Positions 1 to 13,324 of a stretch of 62,500 nucleotides of DNA are shown piece after piece. Both the position numbers and the translations under genes were made by a program. Under the pieces are notes generated by a model. It did no database searches, was not told the DNA's origin, and was given only the letters and a program-made list of their open reading frames with translations. Origin of the DNA: Chrysomallon squamiferum (lineage: Eukaryota; Mollusca; Gastropoda; Neomphalida; Peltospiridae); contig CM022666.1 in assembly GCA_012295275.1 (NCBI GenBank), positions 3,406,116-3,468,615 of the forward strand. Direction: 5' to 3'. The stretch's first letter is position 1. Each line of letters starts with the position of its first letter.

Positions 1-57
1 AAAGGAAAATACCAGACATACTGATAAATTTATAATTTAAAATTTGTATGAGATTCT

Positions 58-78
58 ATGATGATGATGATGATGATG

Positions 79-115
<37 letters not shown>

Positions 116-120
116 AAAGA

Positions 121-165
<45 letters not shown>

Positions 166-176
166 TTATTATTGTT
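58..176. repeat. (ATG)n-(AAT)n / (ATT)n palindromic microsatellite
   Basis: A short GATGAT run leads into about ten AAT units, a spacer around ACAAAG, then about sixteen ATT units. The two halves are reverse complements, so a single strand could fold into one long hairpin. The same AAT-then-ATT layout recurs near 6.25-6.33 kb and 40.27-40.39 kb. Confidence 0.85.
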
Positions 177-1008
177 ACTATTATTGAAATAGTTATTAAA
201 TAAAATGGTGCTGAATTTAAATTTTTGTTACTGTTTATAAGTCTTAGTTAATTTTTGTCTTAATAAAATATATTTAAAAAAAATATAAAAGGACATTTGT
301 CTTAAAATTAGTTTTAAGTACCTCAATTGTTCAGTTGAATTAATAGACACTGCCTTTAATATTTATTTGTTTATTTATTTTTGTATGTTAAAATTGTATT
401 CCTAACAAAATATCTTAATGATGTGCAATGTTTTTTTGTTTTTTTTTGGTTTCATATTATTATTAATCATAATTTTTTTTACCTTTTTGGTTTCTTTAAT
501 AGCCAGGAAAAAATTTGTGTTCAAAATACAACAATATAATTTATTAAACAATTAACAGAAAACTTGAAAGAATAAAAAACGTGTACAGGTTTTTTTTGTT
601 TTTAATACATTCAGTAAACTTTAAAAAAATAGAAATATATGTAACAAGACATAACAGGTACATATTATGATTGTTATTATTTTTATTATTACTACTGTTA
701 CTATCACTAAATCTAGGCCTATACATTAACTGAATAAAACAATCACAAAATAATTATCATTGATGATGATCGTCATCATTTTGTTATTATTATTATTATA
801 TTTATTTGTATTATTATATTAATATTGGCATATTATTCATCATCATTATATTGTATTATTGTATCATCATCATAATCATCATTCATCAGAACCAATATTA
901 TTGTTATTATTGCTATTTTCTATGTACATAGATTTTATTCTTCAGTAAATGTTGTTATACACAATGTACCTGCAGTGTATTCATCATGTATAATTTTAAT
1001 AGTGATCT

Positions 1009-1035
1009 GTAAATAGCAGAATGAACATAAATAAA
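1009..1035 (+). promoter_or_regulatory. Probable 3' UTR end with Pumilio-like element and poly(A) signal
   Basis: A TGTAAATA at 1009-1016 matches the Pumilio/PUF recognition element, and AATAAA follows at 1030-1035. The preceding kilobase is AT-rich with no reading frame, as expected of a 3' UTR whose coding exons lie left of the window. The assignment to a plus-strand gene is inference; no coding exon is visible. AATAAA alone is common in such AT-rich DNA. Confidence 0.35.
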
Positions 1036-1162
1036 AGCTTTAAATAGTTGTTTGGTTTTTTGTTTATTTTATTGTTATTATTTTTGAGAGATTTTGATTT
1101 TTGAAATTTTGATTTCCAGGTAGTATATTCACTTATACATGCATTCATTCATACATACATGA

Positions 1163-1463
1163 ATGTGTATATGAAAGCTTGACTATGAACATGTACATAC
1201 ATACAAACACACATACATACATATATATATATATATACACACACACACATATATGCATAAAAATATGAGTATGCATGTATGTATGCATGTATGCATGCAT
1301 ATATATATATATATATACACACATACATATACATACAAATGTACATGTATACATACATGCATGCATTCATGTGTGTATATGTGTATGTATGTATATGATG
1401 TATGTATGAATGTTTATACCAGTGTATATATGTTTATAGACAAGTTTTCATATACACACACAT
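1163..1463. repeat. Imperfect foldback (inverted repeat) with ACAT/TA core
   Basis: The left arm begins GTGTATATGAAAGCTTG and the right arm, read on the opposite strand, begins GTGTATATGAAAACTTG. The similarity continues through the following ~20 bases with a few mismatches. The core is made of ACAT, TATA and CACA microsatellites. This could be a degenerate foldback element or a microsatellite-driven palindrome. No target-site duplication was recognised. Confidence 0.55.
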
Positions 1464-2106
1464 AAACACAGATAAACAGATCCATAAAAACAATGTTTTT
1501 AGACATGATTTGACAAACGACATCTGTTACATTCTGTTTCTGAATTCAGATTACTTATATTGATTTCTTTGTAACATGTATCAGTCACAGTATGACAAAC
1601 AGTGTGTTAATAATTCTATTTATTTGCAAGCTTTGCAAAACTTAGCAGAAAGTGGGGACAATAGATAGCTATAACAGATTTTTTTAAATTATTTTTTTAT
1701 TTTATTTTGATTTGTTTGTTTTATGTGAAGTATCACATGGCTTATTGTCAAACATAATGGTGTATAGTTTCACTGTCTATTAAAAAAATCCCCTGATGTA
1801 ATTTTATCCAAGACTACTGTTTTCCTGTCTATGGGAAGGTTCATATAAAAGATCCCTTGCTGATGATTCTTGACCTGTTCCAACCAATTTTGCTACATCT
1901 GTCATATTTTTTCTGTCCTATATGAGGAGATGCACATGATACTCAATGAATGCATTATCAAAATCTTAACAGCAGATATTTTATATAATCCTCTTTTTAG
2001 TCAAATCAGCACATACCAGGCAACTTATGCAGATATTTATTAGCAAAGGAATGAAAATGTGGAAAAACATAGAGTACATTAATAAGAAATGACTCTGCAG
2101 CAAATT

Positions 2107-2410
2107 ACAAATTAATTATAATTGACTGAATGTTCACAAATAAAAAGAAACAGATATACTGTAACAAAATTTATTTTAATTTTTCCCATCATATTTTCTA
2201 ACACAGTATAGGTAAAATTTCACTGTGTATTTGTATCAGGTCATAAAACTAATCACAAATTAATTAAATTGAAACAAAAACAAGATACCAACACATTTTG
2301 ACAAATTTATTTTATTTCTTTCATCATAATCATTTTCTAACACAATCCAGGTAAAATTTCACTCTATCATTACATTTAGCCTTAAAATTACTTTCAAATT
2401 AATTATATTA
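2107..2410. repeat. Degenerate tandem repeat, unit ~150 bp, about two copies
   Basis: Two successive segments share, in the same order, ACAAATTTATTTTA-like, TTTTCTAACACA, GGTAAAATTTCACT and CAAATTAATTA blocks. The arrangement is head-to-tail with many substitutions, so the duplication is old. No coding content. Confidence 0.7.
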
Positions 2411-3116
2411 AATGTTTATAAACAAAATACAAAATGTCTACAAGTGCAAGTGTACCTACACATGTATATCACACACCAATAACAACAAAGTAACAAAATT
2501 ATTAAAAAAAAAAACCAATACCTCACAACCTGAAATTATCCAAACTCTTTTCTATTCTACTTTCAACATAAAATCACTTGTGAGTTACACATGCTGTATA
2601 AAAATATGTAGCACTATTTCTATACTTAGATACCAAAAGCTTCCACCATCACAGAACAATTACTACTATTCAGATTTATATTTTTGGCACTATAATATTA
2701 ATATATTCAAAAGCTTGTTACCAAACCGTACATAAATATTTTTGAGGTATTTAAAACAATTCCCAATATCCATAAGCAAAAATCAAACTTGTTATTTAAA
2801 AATGTTCCCACATCCTTATAGAAATAATTTTATTCAAGCAATTGAAGGCATACACTATCCCTGTTAGTATATATTCAGTTTAAAAATGTGAAAAATGCTA
2901 TAAGTATAAAAACTAAAGCTATACATATATCCCTTCATTACGGCCATTATATCCTAATTATTATACACAGTGTCACATAACAGATGTACCTGGACATTTT
3001 TATAAGAGATAAAAGCTTAAAATAATCCACTTGAAATGAGACATTAAAAAGTGATAAATATATTTCACTGTCAAGTATATATAAAAAAAATAAAAAATAA
3101 AAAAATAAAATTATGA

Positions 3117-3400
3117 ACAATGGAAAGTTCTTAATAAAATTATTTGCTAATATGATGTATTTACTCACAAAAGTCAAAACAATTATTTACTTACAAAGTT
3201 CAAAATATGTAAGATTGATGATAAGAAGACGTCAGTATTATTTGCTAATAAAATATATTTATTCACTTTAGTCAAAAACTCGTTAAAAACTGATAAATCC
3301 ATTTCCTAAAAGATTAAAAGCAATGAAAAATCCTTGATAATATTACATGCTAATACAAGATATTTATTCACATCAGTAAAGAATGGGCATTATTTCAAGA
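3117..3400. repeat. Degenerate tandem repeat, unit ~100-120 bp, about three copies
   Basis: Three head-to-tail segments each contain a TTTGCTAATA- or CATGCTAATA-like block followed by an ATTTA(C/T)TCAC block and an A-rich tail, with CAATGGAAAG or CAATGAAAAA upstream in two of them. The copies are strongly diverged. No reading frame. Confidence 0.6.
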
Positions 3401-6400
3401 AGGAATTATCAAAATGTTCTTATACAAAGCTCTGCAGTAACAGAAAACTGGGTACCGGTAAGCTTCTGGATTTCTGGATTAGTTAGATGCAGGCTAAATC
3501 TTCACTTCAGATATAAAATAAACAGTGAAAAGTAAACAATGAAGGTGAATTCGACAAATTAATACATTGCTAACTCTGGCTCGTTTGATCTTTATTAATT
3601 CACTCAAAATTCTTTAAATTCTCGTAACGTGTATAGACTATGCTTTTCACCAGCATTTCAGTAGCATTTTTGCTAGTTTTTCAGACATGATAAAATAAAT
3701 GGAAATAAGAGTAAACTGAAATTTCAGCTTATTGTGAGAGAAACACCTGTACAAAGCAGCACTCTCATCTGAATTGGCTTCATCGAAGCTAAAACAAAGT
3801 TTGCATGCTTCAAACGTATTTAGCCATTTAAAGAAAAAATATTTGTTATAGATTTTCGGGAACTGGACAAATGCACAAGGTAATCAATCATAAACTTTAT
3901 TTTTTGTCTTAAATAACAAATATTAAAGTTGACTCTGCATTGTTGTAATGAAATTTTCGGAACCAGAATTTTCAGCACATGATAATTAATACATGAACAC
4001 ACTTTTGTACTCAATAAACCAATAACATATTTGTAAATTAAAAGCATTAATTAATGCTGACATAAGTCAATGTAAATTCCACATACAAAAAAAAAACAAA
4101 AAACAAGAAGAGTGATAGTATTATCAACATATACAGATATATAAAACGTTAAATAAATTAAATAAAGAAAAATAGATACGAATAAAAGCTGAAATTAAAT
4201 AATAAATTAAAGCCTGTTTTTAACAAACAAAACAATTAAGCCACATTTTGAGCAAATAATAAAAAGAATGTTGTGATAGCTATTGCATAAGAGTTAATCA
4301 ACAAGACACACACTCATATTTCAGTACATGCACCAAAACAAAGGAAAACAGAATTGTACATCCCCCAAAAATACAAAATACATCACTTGTATATTCAATT
4401 TTAAGAGAATAAAACATTAATACATATAAACAAGGTACAGATCATAACATCATTAACAACACGAAATACTGGATTTCAATAAAATGAAATAAATATACAT
4501 CATTAATGCTTTAAATAATCAAAATTATTTTAACAATCACGTCCCCTCAATAAATATTATAAATTAAAAATGCATTTTAAAAAGAGGAATGTATTAATCA
4601 AGATATTCACAATACAAGTTATAAATACAACACAGGCACAACGAAATCACTTATTTTATCTGAAAAGAAAATAAACTGCGGATAAACAAAATAAAACTAA
4701 TGCGTTAATTATATTTATAGGTAGATAGATAAACAGATAGATAGTGATAATTCAGAACATTTAGTACTGCTAATTTTTGCTTATAAAAATACATAGAATT
4801 TAGTAAGCATATCCTCTTCTTTTCGAAAATACTATCTAAAACGAAATCTTAGTCAAGAAGATGAATTAAAAATATATTTTGAAACTCTCTCTGGTTTGTT
4901 GTGCAAAATAATTTAATTCGTATCTTAAAATGAATCAGCACTTTTTTCTGCAAAAATAATTAATTTAAGAAAAAAAACTATCAATTTTTTTGTGAAATGA
5001 ATCAAAATTATTTAAAAAAAAAAAATAATAATAAAAATAACAATGATAATAATAAACACTGTAAAAATTGTTGTTTATTTTCAAATTATCAATTCTCTAA
5101 ATCTTAAATTCATTAGCTTTATTTGCACAATTCAGTTTCAGTGAGGTAGCTAATAACATTAAACTTATTCTGCAAATTGAAAATAAACAACAGAAACTTT
5201 CACAACTGAAAAAAATAAAAAAAATAAAAATAACAAAACACTCACAACTCATTGTAATCCATATAGCAACACTGTATCTCTATATCTATCTGTCTATATC
5301 TATATACCTATAGATGGTGAAACAAACATAAATCTAATATATTACAAAACAGAAGAAACAAGAAGCACAAACAAATATCACAATATATTGCACATCTTTT
5401 TGTAGAAATAAACTTGATATGCAAAAATATAAAATGAGTTGTATTCTTCACAGCAGATATTGTGATTTTCTTATATATCACATTTATGTAATAACATTAT
5501 TAGAGTATTATTTTATTTCAGTTTTCCTGATTCCTCTAGTAATATTATTAGAGAAAAATTAAAATAAAATTAAAAATAAAAAAATTGTAAAATTTTCTTC
5601 TTTTTCATTTTTAGTTTTTTTAAAACAGAAAATAAACATTCATTTTCTTCTTCTATAATTTTTTTTTTTATTCACATTCACTTTTAATCTTTTTCATATG
5701 CTAAACCTTTAACTCTTTTGACTATATCTTAGCAGATTTTAATTAAATAAATAAAAAAAAAAATTATATTTTAAAAATTTACAGTGACAAATTAGATTTA
5801 ATTAATATGTCTTGAAAGAAATAAAAAAGAACTCAATGATACCATTATGCTAAAATAATAAATTAAGAAAAATTAAGAAAATTAAAATTAAACAAATATA
5901 TTCTCAGAGAATAGATATAAAAGAAAAAAAGACCAATGCTGTAACTTCCATTAGACTAGAATAAAATTGTAATGCTTATCTTGGTTGTATGAGCATACAT
6001 TCTGTACATTTTTAACATCTATTCTTCTCAGGGTAGACTTTAAAGCTTATTCTGATGACCAGAATATAATGAGCAAATTTCCCTTGTTACATTCATATCA
6101 TAAAAACTTATCTCAAAGACATAAAAGACAATTGATATTTTAAAATTTGTACTGTTATATAGAATTCTTTAAGATCATAACTTAGGCTCTGAAATATTTA
6201 CTGTAATAGTGGTATATAATTATTTTTTTTAAAAATATTAACAAAGATATTGACAATAATAATAATAATAATAAAAAACAACAATATTGATAATATTATT
6301 ATTATTAATAATAAAGCAACAATGATATTGATAATAATAAAAAAGCAACAACCTTTATGATGATAATAAAAATAAACTTAGATATTTTCCAAGACAAATT

Positions 6401-7721
6401 TAGAAGCATAATCAGTTGTTTAAAAATATTATCTTAGTTTTTAAACATAAATTTAAAAACATAATTAGATATTTAAATATGATAATTATACATAATTTCT
6501 TTTAGCATGTGCGTCTACCACAAACAAGAAAGATACAAACATCCTAAATTTCTAAAATAAACAAAATGTTACATCACATACAAAATAAAAATCATTTTCT
6601 CCACAATTCGTTTTGTAAAAAGTATTTTAAAAAAACCCCAGAGTATTTATTACATTTTGTACAGTTTCTTTGAATTCAAAATCCTACTCACTAACTGCAT
6701 AACAATCACAAATGAATGAGGTACTTCGGGCATACAATCTACTCTAATCGTTGTGATTTGAAACTTCTAAAATACAAACATTTATAAAATATTCTTTTCA
6801 GTTTTCGTTAACTTTTTTTTGCTTTCAATCCTGTGGACAATAGAAATAGAATTTTAATAACTGTTAAAATAATGATTCTGCATATTCATTAAATTAATTT
6901 AGTAAAAATAAAAATACTTTGGTACCTTCTTTGTAAAAAAGATTATTCCATATTTTCTGTTATTAATGTGGATTTTTTTCTTTCATTTTTTTTTAATTTT
7001 TAGTCTCATTAAAAGAAATTTTCTGCAATTTTCTGGGTTTTTTTTTTTTTTTTTTTTTTTGTTTAAAAAATTGAGTAGATGAGTACTATGGTACATACAC
7101 AGTTTATGTAAAAGTAAAATTCATCCTGTAAAATTGAGCAGTTTACTTCTATGATTTAAAACAAATTTTCAGCAACAAAAAAATAATAAAAGAATTCTTC
7201 CCATTTCCATTAATAAAACGGAGTAGATTGCTATTGTGGCAAAAACACATTCTCTGCAAAAAAAAAAAAAAAATTCTTCTTGTTTTTTCCTGTCTTAAAT
7301 TCAGTAGACCTCTTTTATGGTACAAACACAATGCACCAGAAAAAAAAAGAAGAATTTTTCTGCAATTTTTTTTATTAGTTGTTACAGATTTCACTCCACT
7401 TTCAAGAGACATTCTTCTCTCATTTTGTTTATTCGACTTTTTGGAAATGATCCAGTCTGTTTGAAAATCATCTAAAAATAATTTTTAAGTAATAAAATAA
7501 ATACATTTGTATATATATATATATATATGTATATACATATACACCAAGATATATACTGCACATAAGAACACATTTAATTATTTACTCTATACATATAAAC
7601 ATTTATTTAAACATCTCTAGTTCGTTAATAACTGACATTTACAAAAGCTTTAATTTCAGCTTTTCATAATTTTGTTACTATATAATCACAAACTTCCTAT
7701 CTTGTCCTCATGCACTATTAC

Positions 7722-7832
7722 CTAAGAGTCAGTAACAAATATTTTGGCAATGAATACTGGTTTATAAGAGAACTTTGAAAATCCTTTAGGGAAATCTTTA
7801 TTTTTACTATGGAAACTGTGATCATTAAAGCT
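7722..7832 (-). CDS. Candidate terminal exon of GRTP1 (weak)
   Basis: Exon 8 of GRTP1 ends in phase 0 at 8115 just after the CHTFMK motif. The next minus-strand acceptor followed by an open phase-0 frame is a TAG acceptor at about 7833-7835, giving 36 codons and TAG at 7722-7724. The encoded peptide (starting SFNDHSF) does not resemble the vertebrate GRTP1 C-terminus as I remember it and is K/F/S-rich, as random AT-rich sequence would be. A competing phase-0 candidate starts after an acceptor near 6.19 kb. A TTTATT at 7602-7607 would read AATAAA on the minus strand. Confidence 0.2.
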   Translation of the reverse strand, partial: SFNDHSFHSKNKDFPKGFSKFSYKPVFIAKIFVTDS

Positions 7833-8114
7833 CTACAATTCAGGAACAGGTAAGATTTCAGATAACATCTCACTTATTAACTCTTTTTTGTATAATTTAC
7901 AAAAATTAACTTTTTAAAAGTATCAGATCGAATAATAATTACATAATTATTGGTGTAATGAAAATTTTCGTGAGTAATTTACAAAGGGGCAGAGTGTTTG
8001 GTTTAAGGTTGGGATTTTTAGCTTAGATGATACTTCAGTTAGAGAGGGGGGTTTACAGCAGGAGGTGTAGGAGCTGAGGGGGATTTTAGCTATAGTAAAT
8101 ATTTGACTTCATAC

Positions 8115-11100
8115 CTTCATGAACGTGTGGCAGTCTATGACTTCAGGATTGTTAACAATGTCTTTGAACAGATCGACAGTTTCGTTGAATGATTTGCAGG
8201 CGAGGATTTTGTCCTTGTTCAGGCTGATCAGGGTGAAGGCCACTCTGTGTAAAACTTTGGATCCTTCGTAAAAGAGACAGTCCCACACTCGATACACTGT
8301 CTGTGTGGACGGAAAAACAATGAAAATACTTCCAGAGGCCTTTTATATTTCACATACAGTACAGTTATAAAAATGTGCTCATGTTGTGTTTGATTGAGGG
8401 TGTCTCTGAGTCTGTATGTGTGTGTGTGTCTTTATATGTCTGTGTCTAAAAGTGAAAATGTGACTGAGAAAATATGTGCTTGTGGGTGTGTGCATGTGTG
8501 TATCTGTATGTGTATCTGTACGTGTGTGTATTTAAAACTCAAAATGTGAGTGTGAGAGTATGAATGCATGTAAGAGAGAGACACACATACAGAAACAGAA
8601 CAAAAAAAGTTGAAAAAAACCACACACTGATTATGAAACAGAAAAATGTTTTCCATAAATCATTTACCATCCCACTTAGACACCAGTTTAAACACAAAAT
8701 TCTTAATGACTGGTCTATCACAATTTTAATAACACAAAATGCTTACTGACTGGATTATCACAATTTTAAAAACAACATTTTTACTGACTGTACTATCACA
8801 ATTTTAAAAAGACAAGATTCTTACTGACTGGACTATCACAATTATAAAATTGTAAAATTCTTTCTCAAGGACTTGACTTTAATATGGAGAATTACTCAAA
8901 ATTTAGTTTAATACTTACTTCGACAGGTAAAACATCGGCAAAGAGACAGATAAACCACTTCATCCCAATCAGACACCACTGAACTCCAAGTGATTCCATG
9001 TGATTGTACACTGCTGGCAGTTTCCACCTAGACATGTAAATTAACATGTAAGTAAGATAATAAGAAAGTAAGTAAATAAATAAATACAGGTGTAAGTAAA
9101 TAAATAAATAAAAAATAATAAGTGTAGTGATATATAAGTAATAAATAAATAAATAAATAAATGATATCTAGGTAAATAGGTAAGTATGCAATAAAATATC
9201 ATAGACAGGTTAACAGATGAATAAATAATCACAAATGCAGAGAAAACATAAAATTTGGAGAACAAATAAATATGTATTAAAATATACAAGAAAAGAAATA
9301 AATAATAAATGAATAAATAAATAAATAAATAAATAAATAAGGAACTAAATAAATAAAGAAAAAGATATTATTTTTCTCCTGAATTAGGCTTATTAATCTG
9401 AGAAAAAAAAAAAAATAAAAAAATAAATAAAACAAAATAAGTAACAAACTAAATAATGAAATACATAAACAAACATGTATTCCTAAAATCACACCTCTTG
9501 GAATAAATAATGTCTATTGTAACTATAATATGTAAAATATACCTCACAATTTCCCCAAGCAAAAGTTGTTCTGCTTTTAAAGCTGTCATATCTGGGGCAT
9601 AGAAATCTGAAAATATCCCAAAGAAACTGAAATAATCAAGTTAAAATATTATTTTCAACATCCGTTGAGTTTTTATTTTAATTTTTGTATCTTAAAGGTA
9701 TGTGGCTTGAAAGATGCTTGATTCACTATTCTGCAAGTATCAATATTAAAATAGAATTGTATCATGCAATAAAAGCAAATTTAAAATTAAAAAAAAAAAT
9801 TAAAAATTATCATTGAATAATAATAATAAGATTAGTTAAAAAAATAATAATAACAGTAAATGGCAGTAAAATTTATAAAAATAAATTGTGGTAATAGTTA
9901 AAAATGCAAAAAAAAACAATAGTAAATGATGATGACACCTGGAATAATTTTGTTAATTAATGTGTCAAACAGCCAGAAAACTTTTTCTTCATTTTTCACA
10001 ACCAAAAGTAGGAGGCCTGCCACAAAGTTCATACCCTGAATAAAAATATTGGATAACAACGACAGAAATAAAAATATGTCCATAGATGCATGCCTCTTTT
10101 TCTGTGTATGTCTGAGTATTTCAACATATTAGTAATAATTTAAAATAATACTTTTCCTTAGTTTATATCTGGAATTTTTAATATATAAAATTAATAAAAT
10201 AACATAAAATGACATATTATTGTTAATATATTCAGTCTGCATATAAAAAACTGCATATTAATTCAGACAATTATGCAACACACAAATTACATACAGTAAA
10301 TTATATAATGCAGTAATCTATATAAATGCGGATACAAACATAAAACAATATTAATATATACGCAAATAACAACATTTTAAGCAGATAAAAATATACATAT
10401 GTAAGAAAACACAGACACAAACTAATATTTCTAAAACACACACCTGACAGTATCCGATGTTAGGGTTGTTTCTGGCGATTGCTGTTAACACATGTTTCAG
10501 AGGCAGACGCAAACCTTCTGGGTCATGTTCAACATCAGCAAAGTGAATATTTTCTGGAAATGTCCTTGGAAGATCTACAAAAATAAAATAAAAAATATTA
10601 ATTCAAAAAAAATAAAAATTAGTAAAGAAAGAAAAAGAAACAGCATTTTGTTTTTTTTTTAATGGTCTTAGGATGACCAACACTGTGATAAAGATTCATG
10701 TGACAGCTTCTGATGTATTTATATTACAGGAACTATGTAGCTGATCTAAAGAATAATGATAAGAGAGAAGAAACTTGCAAAAGACATCCTTTACTAGTTT
10801 TATCATTCAGCTGTAAGGGACTGTTTACATATGTGTCAGTGCATGTGAAAATCAAGGATAAGTCACAGATTATGTTCTGATTTTATGAAGCAAAACTGAC
10901 ATTCATGCAAAAAATATCCATTTTGAGATTTTCTATTTTAGTATCTTTCACCATGTATTTAAAAAAAAAAAAATTTTTTTTTAACAAGCTAAATAATATT
11001 AACAATCCAGCATCCATGATTTTTCTGTGCACCATCACATATGCATATTTCCAACAAATGAACATACAGAACAACACAGCTTTTAACAAACCAACTTTGA

Positions 11101-12523
11101 GGCAACTGTCTGGGATTGATCCTATGATCTTTCAAACCGCAGATGAGAATGCAAAATACCTTTCTCAATGGCTTCGTAACATGAAGTGCTTCTTTGAATA
11201 TCAGTCACAACGATCAGTTCTTTGTAAAGTTCAGGCTGTTCTCTCATCCTTTTATTAGCCTCGCTTGTCTGCATCCATACCTCCGTCCTGTACTCAGCAG
11301 GAATTCCTTTTCTGCAGAATCTCTTTACTGAAATTTAAAACACACAATAAGAACACATATATATAATATATTTAATTTAGGCATATTACAATTTAAAGAT
11401 AATTTTAAAATGAATTTTAGCACATCATCCCACGTTTTTCAAACTACTAAAACAAAATAAATTTACTTTTATGTGCTATGATTTTAAAATGGATTTAAAA
11501 CACACAGTTCAAATTCAAAGAAATAAAAGAAAATTTGATTTATTGATGATATTAAAATGAATTTAAAACATATATTCCTGAAAAAAATAAGACAAAAATA
11601 AAATCATTACAAGTTAAATAAAATTTTAGAATGAATTTAAAACAGACAAGCAGACTGAAACACACACAAACACATACACCATACACATGCACACACTCAA
11701 ACAATCATATGTACTATTATTTTAAATCTTAATTATAAAACACTGAAGTAAAGGTACAAAAATGGACACTATTTATATATCTCAAAACACAGAACACAAT
11801 ATATAAGAATTGATAACATAATTGAAGACACACTGAAACATTATGAAAAGAAATTAACTTCTGTCAGTAATCAGTTAGCTCAAACTAAATTCAAAAAAGA
11901 CTATATCAGAGAGTTGAATATAATAATAATAATAATAATTTTTACATGTTCTAGATTTAACTAATCCATTCTGTCCTATCATCTCGTTCCATCGAGCTGC
12001 TCGATGTGCCAGTATTCGAAGATATGACGTCATAAACTCTTCGTATGTCTTGAAATCTGTGTTTTCTGAGTGCTCAAATCCATAGCAATCAATTTTGCTG
12101 GAAAAAAATATACATATGACACACACTACACATCAAGTTAACATTGAGTGACATTTTGTGAGTAAATATTTGTATTAGTTAAACATTTTACTTTTTGGTA
12201 AAATTCCCATCTATGTTATTTTGTGTGATTCTAAAAAATTTATATTGTTAAATAATAAAACTGTGAGCAACTATAAAAATAGAAGTTAAACACCACTCCA
12301 ACCCATTTTGAGTAATTTTTCAACTATAAAAAAAATCAAACAAAATCTGTTATTTGGTTAAGGTGTGACATGAATTTTGGAATTTTCATCATTTAGATAA
12401 ATAAAACTGCTAGAGATAACGTACATTAATTGCTAATATTTAACAATTATCTATTTATGTACAAATTTCAGTTTATACTTGCTTAGAACATATTATTAAT
12501 GTTTCTTTTAATTTTTTTATTAA

Positions 12524-12564
<41 letters not shown>

Positions 12565-12987
12565 AGCAATAAGGTAACTGCATCGATTGATCTACAAAAA
12601 AATATAATAAAATGTTAATTGCTTTTTGCATATATGTCATTATAATAATTATGATATTGATTCCTAATTCATTTTCGTTTACTCTTTGGATTTCTCCGTT
12701 TTCACATTTTCCAGCAACATTCGAAAACAGGATATTATATTTTGTGATTTTTTATTTCATGGCTCACTATTACATTACTCGATACAAGAATAAAAAATAA
12801 AAATAAAAATTGTCTCAAGTGCCACTAACCGGCTTTCGTAAATATTAATTGAGAAGTCGGAAACTCATTAGGCATGAAAACATGTCATTTAAGACTAATT
12901 TTATTAATTTCAAGAGAGCCAGTTTGGCAGTACTGCACGATTACCAAAAAATAAATACTACCTGTTAACAAATTCTTTCGACTCCAT
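8115..12987 (-). CDS. GRTP1: Growth hormone-regulated TBC protein 1 (RabGAP), spliced, C-terminus unresolved
   Basis: TBC-domain GTPase-activating protein of the GRTP1/TBC1D6 family, expected to stimulate GTP hydrolysis by Rab GTPases in membrane traffic. Coding exons, 5' to 3' on the minus strand: 12987-12962, 12097-11946, 11327-11160, 10574-10444, 10035-9939, 9606-9543, 9027-8919, 8300-8115. All have GT-AG junctions and the phases join without a break, giving 311 codons. Visible hallmarks are IDCYGFEH near the N-terminus, YRTEVW (residues 72-77), the arginine-finger motif DLPRTFP (Arg119), the glutamine-finger motif YCQGMNF (Gln159), then WFICLFADVLPVE and VYRVWDCLFYEGSK. Both catalytic fingers are intact. 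I chose the ATG at 12987 because it gives an N-terminus of family length; an in-frame ATG at 13164 would add 59 residues. Family members are about 335 aa, so roughly 25 residues from a last exon are missing. Exons 1-2 are duplicated at 19.1-20.1 kb. Confidence 0.9.
8694..8870. repeat. Minisatellite, four ~41-bp units
   Basis: Four head-to-tail units share a core of TTACTGACTGGACTATCAC, AATTTTAA and an A-rich spacer. Lies in the GRTP1 intron between the exons at 8919-9027 and 8115-8300. Units differ by a few substitutions each. Confidence 0.85.
12526..12563. repeat. (ATT)n microsatellite
   Basis: About a dozen ATT units in GRTP1 intron 1. The unit B copy lies near 19.64-19.67 kb with fewer units. 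Similar ATT runs occur at 13.26-13.32 kb and 20.37-20.43 kb. Confidence 0.85.
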
Positions 12988-13263
12988 ATTTAATTTTGAT
13001 ACGTGTGATACTTTAATAGGCTGGATCGCATTTTTACATGATATTTCTGTGAACAATCCAGGCCTTTCGCAACTTCGACAAGGGAAATAACAACAAAACA
13101 TGTTTAGGAAAGCATTTTGTACAATGAGTATGACGCCTCGCACCAGAAATCCCACAACCCACATTATTTTATCGTTTTTGTTTATTCACATAATTGTACA
13201 CAGAATTATAATTATATACTTTATTAATTAATTAATTTATTTATTTACTTATTGTTGTTGTTG

Positions 13264-13324
<61 letters not shown>

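Larger units (their letters stand above)
1047..7721. other. AT-rich stretch without a supported gene
   Basis: No convincing exon was found on either strand. The longest open frames are compositionally random, such as a 107-codon frame at 2412-2735. Content is A/T homopolymers, short AAT/ATT runs, a foldback segment near 1.2-1.46 kb and two degenerate tandem repeats (2.1-2.4 and 3.1-3.4 kb). It may include 3' UTR or downstream sequence of GRTP1, which is transcribed toward it. Confidence 0.5.

Noticed and set aside
2412-2735. A 107-codon plus-strand frame
   Set aside because: Random Lys/Asn/Tyr/Ile composition expected of AT-rich DNA, with no domain or splice context.
8694-8870. CRISPR-like regularly spaced repeats
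   Set aside because: Units are contiguous tandem repeats without unique spacers in a eukaryotic intron.
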